Shown here one piece after another: positions 40,726 through 51,806 of a DNA stretch of 64,000 bases. Below the pieces are notes generated by a model, which searched no databases, was not told where the DNA came from, and was given only the letters and a program-made list of their open reading frames with translations. Source of the stretch: Prorocentrum cordatum (Eukaryota > Sar > Dinophyceae > Prorocentrales > Prorocentraceae); NCBI GenBank assembly GCA_963575745.1, contig CAUYUJ010000687.1, positions 10,046 to 74,045 on the forward strand. The letters are read 5' to 3'. The position numbers and the translations under genes are program-made. Numbering within the stretch: position 1 is the stretch's first letter; every line of letters starts with the position of its first letter.

Positions 40726-40876
40726 CTCCTCCTCATCATCATCATCCCTCCTCCTCCTCCTCCTCCTCCTCCTCCTTCTCCTCCCCCTCCTCCTCCTCCT
40801 CCTCCTCCTCCTCTTCCTCCTCCTCCTCCTCCTCCTCCTCCTCCTCCTCCTCCTCCTCCTCCTCCTCCTCCTCCCC
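40726..40876. repeat. (TCC)n tail of LINE copy 2
   Basis: Begins TCCTCCTCATCATCATCATCC right after the LINE 3' UTR and continues as TCC for about 150 bp. Confidence 0.93.
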
Positions 40877-40879
40877 CTG

Positions 40880-41159
40880 ATCCTCTACTCCTCGCCATTG
40901 TGTTTGTGTTCCTCTTCTTCCTGCTTCTCCTTATTCCCCACTCCCCAGAAGCGTTTGTCAGCATCCAGGGAGGCGAGGTACCGTTTGGGTCCGGATGGCG
41001 GGCTTTTCCATGGGACCACCCAGAGGAGTGCGCCAGCACCCAGGAAGGCGTGGTGAGGTTTAGCGCTGCAAAGTGGGCCGTTACCGCGGGACCCCAGAAG
41101 GGCCCAGGACGTGGCGACGGCTTTGCGTTTGACGTCGCCCAAGGGCGAGGTGTTGCAAA
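40880..41159. other. No confident gene
   Basis: Unique 280-bp spacer between the TCC tail and a GGA array, no motif. Confidence 0.4.
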
Positions 41160-41550
41160 GGAGGAGGAGGAGGAGGAGGAGGAGGAGGAGGAGGAGGAGG
41201 AGGAGGAGGAGGAGGAGGAGGAGGAGGAGGAGGAGGAGAGGAGGAGGAGGGAGAGGTGAGGAGGAGGAAGGAGGAGGAGGAGGAGGAGGAGGAAGGAGGA
41301 GGAAGGAGGAGGAGGAGGAGGGGGGAGGAGGAGGAGGAGAGGGAGGAGCAGGAGGAGGAGAAGAAGCGCAGGAGAGGCGGAGGAGGAGGAGGAGAGGAAG
41401 AGGAGGAGGAGGAGGAGGGAGGAGGAGGAAGAGGAGGAGGAGAGGAGGAGGAGGAGGGTGCGGAGGAGGAGGAGGAGGAGGAGGAGGAGGAGGAGGAGGA
41501 GGAGGCGGAAGAGGAGGAGGAGGAGGAGGAGGAGGAGGAGGAGGAGGGGA
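41160..41550. repeat. GGA array, about 390 bp
   Basis: GGA with GAA and GCG interruptions. Together with 40726-40876 it forms a TCC...GGA inverted pair about 280 bp apart. Confidence 0.95.
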
Positions 41551-41729
41551 ACAAGAAGATGTGCCAGCTCCTCCCTGAGACACTTTCCCCTCCTCTTCCA
41601 GGCTGGCCTCAGTGCGCACGGCAGGTGGAGCGCCGGGGCAGAGTGCCTCGCCGCGTAAGACCTCGGCTCGCTCGTAGCTTTTTTGGAAGCCCGGGGCGAA
41701 GAAGCATCAGCTGATGGAAGGTCGAACGG

Positions 41730-41815
41730 CGACGAGCGGCCGACGAGTGACGAGCAGCGACGACGAGCAGCGTCGACCAACGGCGACGAGAGATGAGGGA
41801 CGACGACGACGCCCA

Positions 41816-41847
<32 letters not shown>

Positions 41848-42015
41848 CAGCGACGACGACGATTAGCGACCACGACGACGACCAACAGCGACGACGACGA
41901 CCAACGGCAACGACGACGACGACCAACGGCGACGACTACGACTACGACTACGACGACGATTCGCGACGACGACGACCAGCGACGACTACGACTACGACGA
42001 CGACGACGACAGCTC
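41730..42015. repeat. (ACG)n/(GAC)n degenerate array
   Basis: GACGACGA with AGC, CAA and TAC variants. A related stretch flanks the other side of the minisatellite at 45105-45260. Confidence 0.9.
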
Positions 42016-42019
42016 ACAA

Positions 42020-42350
42020 GAAGACACGCTCAAAATAAGACAACAAAGCTGGACGCAGAGGTGGTGGAGGAAAAGGAAAGGGATGCACCTCCAGGGTGTT
42101 CATGACAGGGGTCCGTCCAGGGAGCAGCCCAGGATGCTTCTCTCAAACAAGTGTGCCAAAGAGGAGTCCAGGAAAGAATAATGCGTGCAGGATGATGCAT
42201 TGGAGTGTTTCGAGGGGCGAGTCTGCTTACTCTCTACAGTACCGTTCGCACGTGGCCACAGAAAAAAAGAAAAATACGCTTGCGATTGCAGGATGGGGCC
42301 GCATAAGATGCTTACCAACTCCCACACCTGTGCTGTGAGCAGTGCAGCGC
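42020..42350. other. No confident gene
   Basis: Unique sequence between the ACG array and the C/G-tract block, no motif. Confidence 0.4.
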
Positions 42351-42359
42351 CGGGAATAC

Positions 42360-42720
42360 GGAAAGGGGGGCCCCAGCTTCAAGCTACCTCCCCCCCCCTC
42401 CCTTACAAAAGGGGGGGGAGCTTCCGAAGCTACCCCCCCCTCCCTTCTGTACGGGTTTCTAAGTTAGGAGGGCCCTGGCTAAAGGGAGGGGGGGCTTCGA
42501 GACTATCCCCCCCTCCCTCCCTTTCCCGGAACAGAAGGTGTGCCCGGGCTTCCCTTTCAAAGGGGGGGGGTCGGAAGCTCCCCCCCCCTCCTTCCTTCTT
42601 TGGTCTGGGCAAAGGGGGTGTGTGGCTTCAAGCTGCCCGCCTCCCCCATCCTTTGCAAGGGGGGGGGCCTTCCGAACCTACCTCCCCCCCCCTCCCCTCC
42701 GGGGCTCTGGCAAAATGGCG
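42360..42720. repeat. C/G-tract repeat block, left
   Basis: Several units built of C7-C9 runs, CTCCCTT, G7-G9 runs and GCTTC(C)GA, e.g. GGGGGGGGAGCTTCCGAAGC. The reverse complement of this pattern forms 45275-45925. Confidence 0.85.
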
Positions 42721-42774
42721 GAATCCCTGACGACAGGTGCGCATCGCAGCGCTAGAGAACGCATTGGAGAATAA

Positions 42775-45105
42775 CGTCGACCCCTGGTTCGTTTTCTTGT
42801 TTTCTTGTCTACTCGGCCCCTGGCTTGTCGTCTCGTTTTCTCGGGCCCTGATTCCTTTTACCGTCTTCTCGTTTTCTCGGCCCCTGGTTCGTGATCTTGT
42901 TTTGTCGTGTTTTCGGCTCCTGGGTCCGGGTCTCGTTTTCTCTGACCCTTGTTCGTGTTCTCGTTTTCTCGTTTTCTCGGCGCCTGTGTCGTGGTCCAGC
43001 TTTCTCTGACCCTGCCTCGTTTTCTCGTTTTCTCGGCCCCTGGGTCGTGGTCTCGTTTAATCGGCCCCTGGTTCGTTTTCGCGTTTCCTCGTTTTCTGTG
43101 CCCCTGGGTCGTCGTCTCGTTTTCTCTGCCCCTGGGTCGTGGTTTTGTTTTCTCGGACGCTGGCTCGTATTCTCGTTTTCTCGTTGTCTCGGCCCCCGGG
43201 TGGTGGTCTCGCTTTCTCTGACCTTGCTTCGTTTTCTCGTTTCCTCGTTTTCTCGGCTCCTGTGTCGTGGTCTCGTTTTCTCGAGCTAAGCGTTTTCTGG
43301 TGATCTCGACCCTTGGGTCGTGGTTTCCTCTGACCATGATTCGTTTCCTCGTTTCGTTTTCTCGGCCCCTGGGTCGTGGCTCACCTTCGCGTTTTCTCAT
43401 TTCCTCGGCCCCTGGGTCGTGGTCTCGTTTTCTCGGGGCCTGGTTCGTTTTCTCGTTGTTTGTTTTCTCGGCCCCTGTGTCGTGGTCCAGTGGTCCAGTT
43501 TTCTCGGACCCTGCTTCGTTTTCACGTTTCTCGTTTTATCGGCCCCTGGGTCGTGGTCTCGTTTTATCGGCCCCTTGTTCGTTTTCGCGCCTCCTCGTTT
43601 TCTGTGCCCCTGGGCCGTGGTCCCGTTTTCTCGGGCCCTGGTTCGTTTTCGCGTTTTCTCAGCCCCTGGGTCGTGGTCCCATTTTCTCTGACCCTGGTTC
43701 GTTTTTTGGTTTCTCGGCCCCTGGATCGTGGCCACGTTTTCTTGGACCCTGGTTCGGTTTCCCGTGTTCTCCGTTTCTCGGCCCTTGGATTGTGGTTTTG
43801 TTTTCTCGGCCCCTGGGTCGTTGTCTCGTTTTCTCGTTTCCTCGGCCCCTGGGTCGTGGTCTCGTTTTCTCGGGCGCTGTTGCATTTTCTCGTTTTCTCG
43901 TTGTCTCGGCCCCTGGGTCGTGGTCTCGGTTTCTCGGACTCTGGTTCGTTTTCTCGTTTTCTTGTTTTCTCGGCCCCTGGTTCGTGATCCAGTTTTCTCG
44001 GGCCCTGGTTAGTTTTACCGTTTTCGCATTTTCTCTGCCCCTTGGTCGTGGTCTCGTTTTATCGGACCCCGTTTCGTTTTCTCGTTTTCTTGTTTTCTCG
44101 GCCCCTGGGTCGTGGTCCCGTTTTCTCGGGCCCTGGTTCGTTTTCGCGTTTTCTCAACCCCTGGGTCGTGGTTTGGTTTTCTCCGGCCATGGTTCGTTTT
44201 CTCGTTTTCTCTGCCCCTGGGTCGTGGTCTCGTTTTTTCTGACCCTGGTTAGTTTTCTCGTTTTCTCGTTTTCTCGGCCCCCGGGTCGTGGTCTCCTTTT
44301 CTATGACCCTGGTTCGTGTTCTCGTTTCTTGTTTTCTCGGCCCTTGGGTCGTAGTCCAATCTTCTCGAACCCTGATTCGTTTTCTCGTTGTCTTGTTTTC
44401 TCGGCCCCCTGGGCTGTGCTTTCGTGTTCTCGGACGCTGGTTAGTTTTCTCGTTTCCTCGTTTTTTCGGCCCTTGGTCCGTAGTCTCGTTTTCTCGGGCC
44501 CTGATTCCTTTTATCATTTTCTCGTCTGGGTCGTGGTCTAGTTTTCTCTGACCGATGTTCGCTTTTTCTCGGCCTGGGTCGTGGTCTCGTTTGCTCGGAC
44601 CTTGGTTTGTTTTCTCGTTTTCTCGTGTTCTCGGCCCCTGGGTCGTTATCTCGTTTTCTCGGACCCTGGTTTATTGTTTCGTTTTCTTGTTTTCTCGGCT
44701 TCGGGGTTTTTGTTTCGTTTTCTCGGGCCCTGGTTCGTTTTCTCGTTGTCTCGTTTTCTCGGCCCTTGGGTCGTGTTCTCGCTTTTTCGGGCCCTGGTTC
44801 GTTTTCTCGTTGTCTCGTTTTCTCGGCACCTGGGTCGTGGTTTCGTTTTCTCGGGCACTGGTTTGTTGTCTCGTTGTCTCGTTTTGTCCGCCCCTGGGTC
44901 GTTTTATCGTCCCCTGGTTCGTTTTCGCGTTTTCTCTGCCCCTGGGTTTTTGTCTCGCTTTCTCGGACACTGGTTGTTGTTTGGGGACCCTGGTTAGTTT
45001 TTTCGTTTTCTCGGCCCCATGGCCGTGGTCCCGTTTTCTCGGACCCTGCTTCGTTTCCTCGTTTTCTCAGCCCCTGGGTCGTGGTCTCGTTTTCTCTGAA
45101 CTTGG
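42775..45105. repeat. 2.3-kb minisatellite of CTCGTTTTCTCGGCCCCTGG-type units
   Basis: About 80 degenerate units of roughly 25-33 bp, commonly CTCGGCCCCTGGGTCGTGGT then CTCGTTTTCTCGGACCCTGG. The plus strand reads as Phe/Ser/Arg/Gly/Pro-rich and the minus strand as Lys/Arg/Glu/Asn/Gly-rich frames of up to several hundred codons. The coding potential is simply the repeat, since both strands and several frames stay open. Confidence 0.95.
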
Positions 45106-45260
45106 GTCGTCGTCGTCCGTCGTCCGTCGTCGTCTTCGCATGACCTCGTCCTCGTCGTGACGACCACGACGACAATGGCGGCGTCAACGACGACGAGGAC
45201 GACGGCGGCGTCGTACGAAGACGTCGAGCGATGGCGGCGGTAACGACGACGGCGACGGGG
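45106..45260. repeat. CGTC/ACGACG degenerate array
   Basis: GTCGTCGTCCGTCGTC followed by CGACGACGAGGACGACGGCG, a counterpart of 41730-42015 on the other side. Confidence 0.85.
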
Positions 45261-45274
45261 GACGATCGTCCAGC

Positions 45275-45925
45275 AGGGGGAGTTCAAGGGAGGGGGGTGG
45301 TAGCTAAGCCGCCCCTTCCTTTTTGGAAAGGGAGGGAGGGGAGGGGGAGAAAAATGGAGGGAAGGGAGGGGGGGGGTTTCCCGCAGAGGGGGTGAAAGGA
45401 GGGGGTGGGGGTGTAGCAAAGCCCCCTTCCCTTTCGTAAGGGGGGGAGGGGGGGGGTAGCTTCCCGAGTGCCGAAAAGCGGGGGACGGGAGGGGGGGGGG
45501 GCTGCTAAGCCAAAGGGGGGAAGGGGGGGGGCTTCCGCAGAGGGGGGTCAACGGAGGGGGGGGTAGCTAAGCCCCCCTTCCCTTTCGTAAGGGGGGGAAG
45601 GGGGGGGGTAGCTTCCTGGGTGCCGAAAGGGGGGGGAGGGGGGTGCTAAGCCCCCCCCCTTTGGAACCAGAGGGGGGAAGGGGGGGGTAGCTTCCGGAAG
45701 AGAGGAGTCGAGGGGAGGGGGGGGGGTAGCTAAGCCCCCCTCCCTTTGGAAAGGGGGGGAGGGGGGGAGCTTCGGGAATCCGGAGTAGCGAAAGGGGGGG
45801 AGGGGGGGGGGGGTTCAGGGGAGGTGAAAAAGGGGGGGGAGGGGGGGGGGAGGGGGGGCGGCTTCCAGCAGGGGAGGTGGAAGGGAGGGGGGGTAGCCAA
45901 GGGGGGACCCCCCCCCTTTGCTCCG
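45275..45925. repeat. G-tract repeat block, right, inverted relative to the left block
   Basis: About ten units of roughly 60-70 bp with G6-G10 runs, GGGGTAGCTAAGCCCCCC and TTCCCTTTCGTAAGGGGGGG. Very strong potential for G-quadruplex formation on the plus strand. Confidence 0.9.
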
Positions 45926-45929
45926 GCGC

Positions 45930-46580
45930 TGTGTGCGCGCTCTCTCGAATGTGCTCAGCGTGCATGGAGGTGGACACTTAGCCTCGACAAATGTACGTCT
46001 AGTGTTTGGTAATCTGGCTTTGAAGGGTAATGGTTCGTGACATGGCTTACGAGCAACGATCCCACGCGCACTCACTCCACTCCTCCGATAGCATGCTGCG
46101 TGCAAGCAGTCTTTTCGCAGAGTCCAGCCAGTCTTCACCCACAGCGGGGCCCAGAAATTGCATTGGGGACGCCTGCTTCTTTCATCATGGCTTCTGCCAT
46201 CCGATTTGGGCTTCAGCATGGATGCAACGTTTTGCAGCGTCGCGCAGCGGCATGAGGCGGAGGATCACTAGGCGGAGGACGAAGCGGAAAGGGAGAGGGT
46301 ATTGGCACCGACGTTGACGTTCAACCACGCTACATCATATAACAAAGAAACTAGTGATTTCATGCAAGCGTGCACTCCATGCCTGGCCGCTCTCTCTCTC
46401 TCTCTGTCCTACTCTCCTTCTCAGTTTGTCTCCTCCGCTCTGGTGTATTAATACCTATACGACCACCCTATGTTATAGTAACGGCGTGTATATAGATAAA
46501 GATACACTGCTCTCCGTTTACTTGATATGCCCGCACACCTCGTTCGGCGCTCTATCGTCTGATATCTAAGCGTCTTCGCA
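45930..46580. other. No confident gene
   Basis: Unique sequence with a CTCTCTCT patch at 46388-46405. No exon supported. Confidence 0.4.
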
Positions 46581-46584
46581 CGTA

Positions 46585-46775
46585 TATGGGTATGTGCGTG
46601 TGTGCGGATACACGCGCACGTCTATATATTCATATACACATATTTATGTGTGCATGTCTATATTTATATACATCTATATACTTATACATCTATACATATA
46701 TATATACATGTATATACGTTGTATGTGTTTATACGTACGTATTCATGGATGCACGCATGCATGCATATACCAGTA
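46585..46775. repeat. TATA/CATA/GTGT-rich microsatellite region
   Basis: Mixed TATATA, CATATA and ACATGTATAT pieces, followed by CTCTCTCTCTCT at 46804-46820. Confidence 0.85.
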
Positions 46776-47144
46776 AATCGATTCGTTGTTTGCCAATATC
46801 TGGCTCTCTCTCTCTCTCTCGTTTTCTCACACTGTCTTTATCTCTCACTCTCTCCCTCGCACCCTCCTCTCTCTATATATGTGTGTATGCCTAACTTCGC
46901 CCTATGTTCCCTGGCATGCCTTCTCTATAAGTGCTGCATTCCCTGTCCTTCGAACCTCTCCCTCCCCCTTTTCGGCATTGCCCGTGGCAGAGGTCGCAAA
47001 CTACTCTCTCTCTCTTCACTCGCAGGGTTTACGCCACTCCGCCGGCCCTCCAACGGAGGGAGCAACGCGCACGCGAGACACACGGAACGCGCGCTGCATG
47101 GACCGCGAAAGTCTGGGATCTGAAACAAAAGCAGCGCCAGCGCG

Positions 47145-47530
47145 CGGCCGCCGAGGAAGCCCCGCCGCTTTTGCGCGGGCTGCCAGGCGACGTCGGCCAG
47201 CAAGAGGCAGCTCGAGAAGCGCGCGGATGACCTGCGTGGCGAGCGCTGCGTGCGAGAGCGAGGGAGGGAACTCGAGGCAACGCAGGGAAGGGGCTGCCAG
47301 AAGACGTTGGGCAGAGACGCGTGCAGTAAGAGGCAGCTTGAGAAGCGCGCGGACGCCCTGCGTTGCGAGCGCTGCGTGCGAGAGCGAGGGAGGTAACTCG
47401 AGGCATCGCAGGAGGGAGAGCATCACGTGCGCGCGCTGCCCCAGGAAGTCGGAGGGAGCGCGTACAGTAGGAAGCAGCCCGAGGAGCGCGCGGAGGAACG
47501 GCGTTGCGAGCGGTGCGTGCAGGAGCGATG
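47145..47530 (+). pseudogene. Decaying tandem repeat encoding Cys-pair units
   Basis: In frame 3 the sequence reads CAGCQATSASKRQLEKRADD, then GERCVRERGR, a second unit with KRQLEKRADALRCERCVRER, and a third with QPEERAEERRCERCVQER. Spacings are 126 and 141 bp, both multiples of 3. A TAA interrupts after the second CERC unit (about 47394), and further stops or shifts follow. The C-x2-C spacing with a basic helix resembles tandem zinc-binding repeats in dinoflagellate proteins, but the second Cys pair is not regular. Probably a relict of such a gene, or a minisatellite that happens to be in frame. Confidence 0.35.
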
Positions 47531-48091
47531 GAAAAAGATGCGGCAGCGAATGAGGAGAGGGCAGATGCGGCCGCGAAGCGGGAGCTGCGGTGCGCCGCTT
47601 TCGAGCATGACTTTCCACGGCAGGCGCACGTTTCCCGTGATCAGAGGAGCAACCAGTTGAAGAAAGGGGACAAGGTGGTATGCGAGGCGAGGACTGCTCG
47701 AGCAAAGGGTTCACCGCGAGGTCTTGGGAAGCTTCCCAGTGCTCGGGTCCATGCCAACGACGCTTGCCCCGATCGCATGTTGAAGGGTCGGAAAGGGCAT
47801 GCAAGTAGCAGAGGGCGCGCGTGGCGGCAAGATGCTCTACAGGAAATGCCGCGCGTCAAGGAGGGCCGCGAGCTGGGTGCACGAGGGCCACGCACTAAAA
47901 AGTCGTCGGAGCTCGCGGGGGGGAGACGCCGGGGTGAGGGAGGTGCGGCGCCGCCAGCGCGGCCTTCGGCTCTGTCGGCACTGTGACAGCTCGCTTGTGC
48001 AGTGGCGCGCGCAGGAGACGATTCGCGACAACGTCGTTGTTTGTCCAGGGGGGCGCGCGAACACGGGGTAAAAGGAAACGAGGAGAGAGAC

Positions 48092-48217
48092 ACATGCACA
48101 CACATACATACATACATACATACATACATACATACATACATACATACATACATACATACATACATACATACATACATACATACATACATACATACATACA
48201 TACATACATACATACAT

Positions 48218-48282
<65 letters not shown>

Positions 48283-48290
48283 CATATATA
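48092..48290. repeat. (CATA)n array
   Basis: Nearly pure CATA for about 190 bp with an ACACACAC insert near 48235-48248. Confidence 0.98.
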
Positions 48291-48363
48291 TATGGTTATT
48301 GTTAAATAGATGTGTATCTTCATTCATAAATTAAATACAATATGTGTATATACAGATACACAC

Positions 48364-48396
48364 AAAACTGCATTGGCGCTTCGCGCCATGCACCTT
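48364..48396 (+). repeat. Hairpin element H, copy 2
   Basis: ACTGCATTGGCGCTTCGCGC followed by CATGCACC. TGGCGC-TTC-GCGCCA is a perfect stem-loop extended by TGCA on both sides. Lies about 70 bp after the CATA array. Confidence 0.85.
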
Positions 48397-48693
48397 GTTT
48401 CGGATGCTCAATTGAGAACCTCGGGAACTTTCATGGTTCTGGTTTTCTCGCCTTGTCGCTTGGAATCCGCGCTCGAGGCCAAAGGGCAGCAGGAATGGTC
48501 AAGAGAGCTCGCAGGCGGGCCTACAAGAGGCGGAAGACAGTCCATAGAGCACCCAGAGAGTCGAATATGTGTCAAGAACTATAGAAAAACGCATGTTTCC
48601 GGCATGGATGCCTTGTCGCTGCCGATCTGGACTGGAAGCCTGAAGATGGCGCCGTGATCGAGGACGCACCGCGCCGCGCGGTCGGGCCTAAGC

Positions 48694-48880
48694 TCTAGCA
48701 GCAGTTCTCAGAGGTCGCGCTCTAGGAAGGCCTACGTGGAGCTGGACGGGGTAGCGGCCAGTCCAGACCCGGCGAGCCGGCCGGTGCCAAGGAAGAGCTT
48801 CTCGATGCAGAAGGCCTGCGAGCGAGGCAGCTGCGACCCGCGCGGCCTTCGAGTCCTGCGCTGGCGAGTTCGCAGCGGCG
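48694..48880 (+). CDS. Possible exon, unknown protein
   Basis: Reads SSSQRSRSRKAYVELDGVAA, then RPVPRKSFSMQKACERGSCD and onward in one frame with strongly G/C third positions. Starts after a GCAGCAG acceptor-like tract. Family not recognised, boundaries unknown. Confidence 0.25.
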
Positions 48881-49488
48881 CCCCAAGACAAGAGGGATAT
48901 GGGAAGCTTCCATGGGGGCCCGAGATGACCCCAAGACGGTTTCCAGAAGGCCCTCGGCCCCCAAGACGGTCCAATAAGGCCCCTAGTCGATCCAACAAGC
49001 CCCAAACAACTTTTAAGACGGCTTCGAGAGGCCATATTCATTGACGGCCCAAAAGCCCCCAAAGATCGCCCCAACAGGCCATTGAAGAGCTCCCTGGACT
49101 GCGCTTCCTTACGGAATGCCGCAGTCAGACCAGAATCCCAGGTTCGCAATTATTTCCTGGAAAATCTGCTGCGAACCCGGGATCCCATCAACTCTCTGCA
49201 AATGTTGCTTACCATCAGCATCGTTGCGAGCATCCGTAGCCTCTTTTTTCCGAAAATCTTATCTCGGGGATGGTTTCTTCATCCCGGCAGAGGACGGCAA
49301 AGCATCGAGGTTCGAGGTTCGAGATTTTCCCACAGTTTTCCGTCCTTTCGCAGCCTCCGGCGTTCTCGCCGCCGCATGGCAGGGTCCGCCTCGAGATTCG
49401 GGTTCAGCGCAGACCAAACCATTCTGGGGACCCGGCCGCAGTTCACAGCAAGAGCGGATGGCGCGAAGAACCGCACTGCGCGAAGCTC

Positions 49489-49529
49489 ACAGGACCAACT
49501 TGCATGGCGCGACGCGCCAATGCAGTCTT
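49489..49529 (-). repeat. Hairpin element H, copy 3 (inverted)
   Basis: On the minus strand reads AAGACTGCATTGGCGCGTCG, then CGCCATGCAAGTTGGTCCT, matching 24027-24066. It abuts CATACATTTATTAATATAG on the plus strand. Confidence 0.85.
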
Positions 49530-49745
49530 ACATACATTTATTAATATAGATATGTTTATCTATGTACACATATCTGCATACATATGTGTGTTTTCGTATA
49601 CATAGACATGTCGTTAATCCGCTATCCGTCACTACAAACATATAGAATGGGCCCTGAGCAATGCAGTATTTCAACGCTGCTCTTTACTGTCTGTAATGTT
49701 TATGTATATGTATGTGTATGTATGTATATATATATGTTTGTGCGT
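49530..49745. repeat. AT-rich CATA/TATG microsatellite region
   Basis: ACATA, TATGTG and TATATATATG pieces flanking a more mixed core (49600-49680). Confidence 0.8.
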
Positions 49746-49839
49746 GTGCTATGTTCGACCGTATAATTTTGACCGCGGCCGCATGGAATTAGCAACCAAG
49801 AATTCTAAACCGAGGGAACCTTACAACATTGGGAAGTCC

Positions 49840-50015
49840 AGACCCGAAGCGGAAAACCCATGAACATGTCCGCCCACCGAAATCGGCCCAGAACCAGGAA
49901 CCCAGAACCCGTGAACTTGGCCGCCTTCCGAAATCGGCGCCGTACCTTCCCTTATCCGCCTATTGTTTCAGTCTCCGCGAGGTCCCCTTCAGTGCAAGCA
50001 CTGATTGGGGAACTG
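49840..50015 (+). repeat. Dispersed repeat R8, copy 1
   Basis: ACCCATGAACATG and CCGAAATCGGC type decamers lead into CCCCTTCAGTGCAAGCACTG and ATTGGGGAA. The same order is found at 54895-55080 and 55430-55572. Confidence 0.85.
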
Positions 50016-50691
50016 ATTTAGCTCACAGGGCTGCCCAACAGGAGTACATAGCGAGACGGGCGCAAACTGGAGTCCATGGAGCAGCGCTAAATGCGAGCCT
50101 GAATCGAAGGAGTGAGTTGAGAGGCGCGCCTCCTTCGCACACAAAGTGGTCGGGGCAGCATCTCCCTCTCTGACAGCGATGCGCCTTGACTGTTGTAAAC
50201 TGTGTTGGTACCGCTCCTGATGATGCAAATTCTGCTGAACAGGCATGTCCATCTCATATGCTTGTTTCCATGATGCTAGATTTGCTGTTGCTATCTCTCT
50301 TCCTCCTCAGCACTCTCAGGCCAGTGGGTGCGAGTGTTCTCCACTTCCACGGTGTCGCTGCCAAACCGTGAGCGTGACAAGAACCGGGTGGAGCAGACTT
50401 TGGGATTGTCCGAGTTCGGGGACTCGGTGACGCAGTTCTACTCTGTGCACAGGAGCTTGTAGCATTTCGGCATTGCGCACGCGATTGTCGTCTCGGGCAC
50501 TTGTGGCGGGATTTCGTCTTTCCACAGTTGTAGGTTGAGCTGCATTGTCGTTGCCATTTGGCCTGGCCGTGCGTGGGAGGACAGAGCTCCTCTCACTCGT
50601 GCCCCATGGCGCCCATGGCGGCGCGGACTGGTGCAGTTTGGGCGGATGTGCGGCTTGCCTCAGGGCTGATTGCAGTCAGCCCTCACAATCA

Positions 50692-50840
50692 GGACGAGCG
50701 ACTTTCCAAGGCCACCCTTGCACACTACCTCTTCGGCCAATCCTCGGCCGCGTTCGCTGGCCGCTCCCCGCTCGCAGTGTGCCGACGTGGCCTTCCAAGG
50801 CCCCCGCATCCTTACCACGCATCCCCACTGTGCGGGTCGG
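50692..50840 (+). repeat. Dispersed repeat D1, 5' part
   Basis: CTTTCCAAGGCCACCCTTGC, TTCGCTGGCCGC and GGCCTTCCAAGGCCCC align with 56732-56880 and 63198-63345. Confidence 0.85.
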
Positions 50841-50936
50841 CTGCGCCTCTCCGCGCGCTCTGAGCCTTCCAGCTGTCGGCACGAGAGCGAGGATCGGGCG
50901 ACAGCCGCGGCGAAGCGATGCAATGGGAACCCATGC

Positions 50937-51095
50937 CAGGAAACACCCTGCTTGCCTCCAGGGTGCCCTGGGGTTCCTGGGCTTCGACGTCTCTGCGATG
51001 GAGTGCGTGACGTTCCCACCTCGGGTCTCACGGTTGGGTTTCTTGTGGAAGGTTTCTGGTGGTCGAGCTCCTATTGTCAGTACCGTTCATCCGAC
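50937..51095 (+). repeat. Dispersed repeat R7, copy 2
   Basis: AAACACCCTGCTTGCCTCCA, GGGTGCCCTGGG, GACGTTCCCACCTC and TTCTTGTGGAAGGTTTC, as at 11636-11805. Confidence 0.8.
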
Positions 51096-51601
51096 CCCCA
51101 CCCCCACCCCCATCCCCTTCGAGACCCCCACCAAATCACCCCCCCAGTTGGGGCTACGCCTCTCGAAGCCCGAAGGGGACGGCCTATGCCCCCATCTGGG
51201 GGGGGGGGGGGGCAACTCGGCCGACCCCTGTGGCTACACCGCGTCGCCGCGCGCCGTCTGACGCCGAAGGAGAGGACGCAGACATGATCGCGTCGTGGAC
51301 AAAACATCTTGGGGGGGGGCAAATCGGCCAGTGGGGCCCAGGCCGCGCCGCTGGCGATGGGGATCATCGGTGACACGCCACTCCTGCTGTGCACCGCAAC
51401 GCGGCCCCCTCCCCGCAGCGTGGCCCACGGCGCCCCCCGCCTCCCCTGGCAGGCGCAGCCCGAGGTCCGCCCTGGAGCCCCCGAGGGGGTGCCTCTGCAG
51501 CGGGGCCGGGCGGGGCCCGCCGCGGAGCAGGGCGTGCACGGCGGCGTCATGGGCGTGGCTCGTGCCCACTCCAGCGATGGGCTGCCTGCGGGAGTGGATG
51601 T

Positions 51602-51768
51602 CCTCCTCCTCCTCCTCCTCCTCCTCCTCCTCCTCCTCCTCCTCCTCCTCCTCCTCCTCCTCCTCCCTCTCATCCTCCTCCTCCTCCTCCTCCTGTTCCT
51701 CCTCCTCCTGTTCCTCCTCCTCCTGTTCCTCCTCCTCCTCCTTCTGTTCCTCCTCCTCCTCCTCCTCG
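51602..51768. repeat. (TCC)n array
   Basis: TCC run with CTGTTCC interruptions in its second half. Confidence 0.95.
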
Positions 51769-51806
51769 AGGCGATGGCCTGAGGCAGCGGACAGGGAGGG
51801 ATAGGG

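Larger units (their letters stand above)
36617..40876 (+). mobile_element. LINE retrotransposon copy 2, 5'-truncated, (TCC)n tail
   Basis: Collinear with 18472-22609. The ORF1 end, the TAGCAGGATG junction, ORF2, the 32-bp 3' UTR (GAACTCATTCCGACGCTGGG) and the (TCC)n tail are all present. Everything upstream of the last ~100 codons of ORF1 is missing, a typical result of incomplete reverse transcription. No spliced leader, as expected for a truncated copy. Confidence 0.92.

Noticed and set aside
46625-46760. Promoter-like TATA sequences
   Set aside because: They are part of a TATA/CATA microsatellite, and dinoflagellate promoters are not known to rely on a canonical TATA box.
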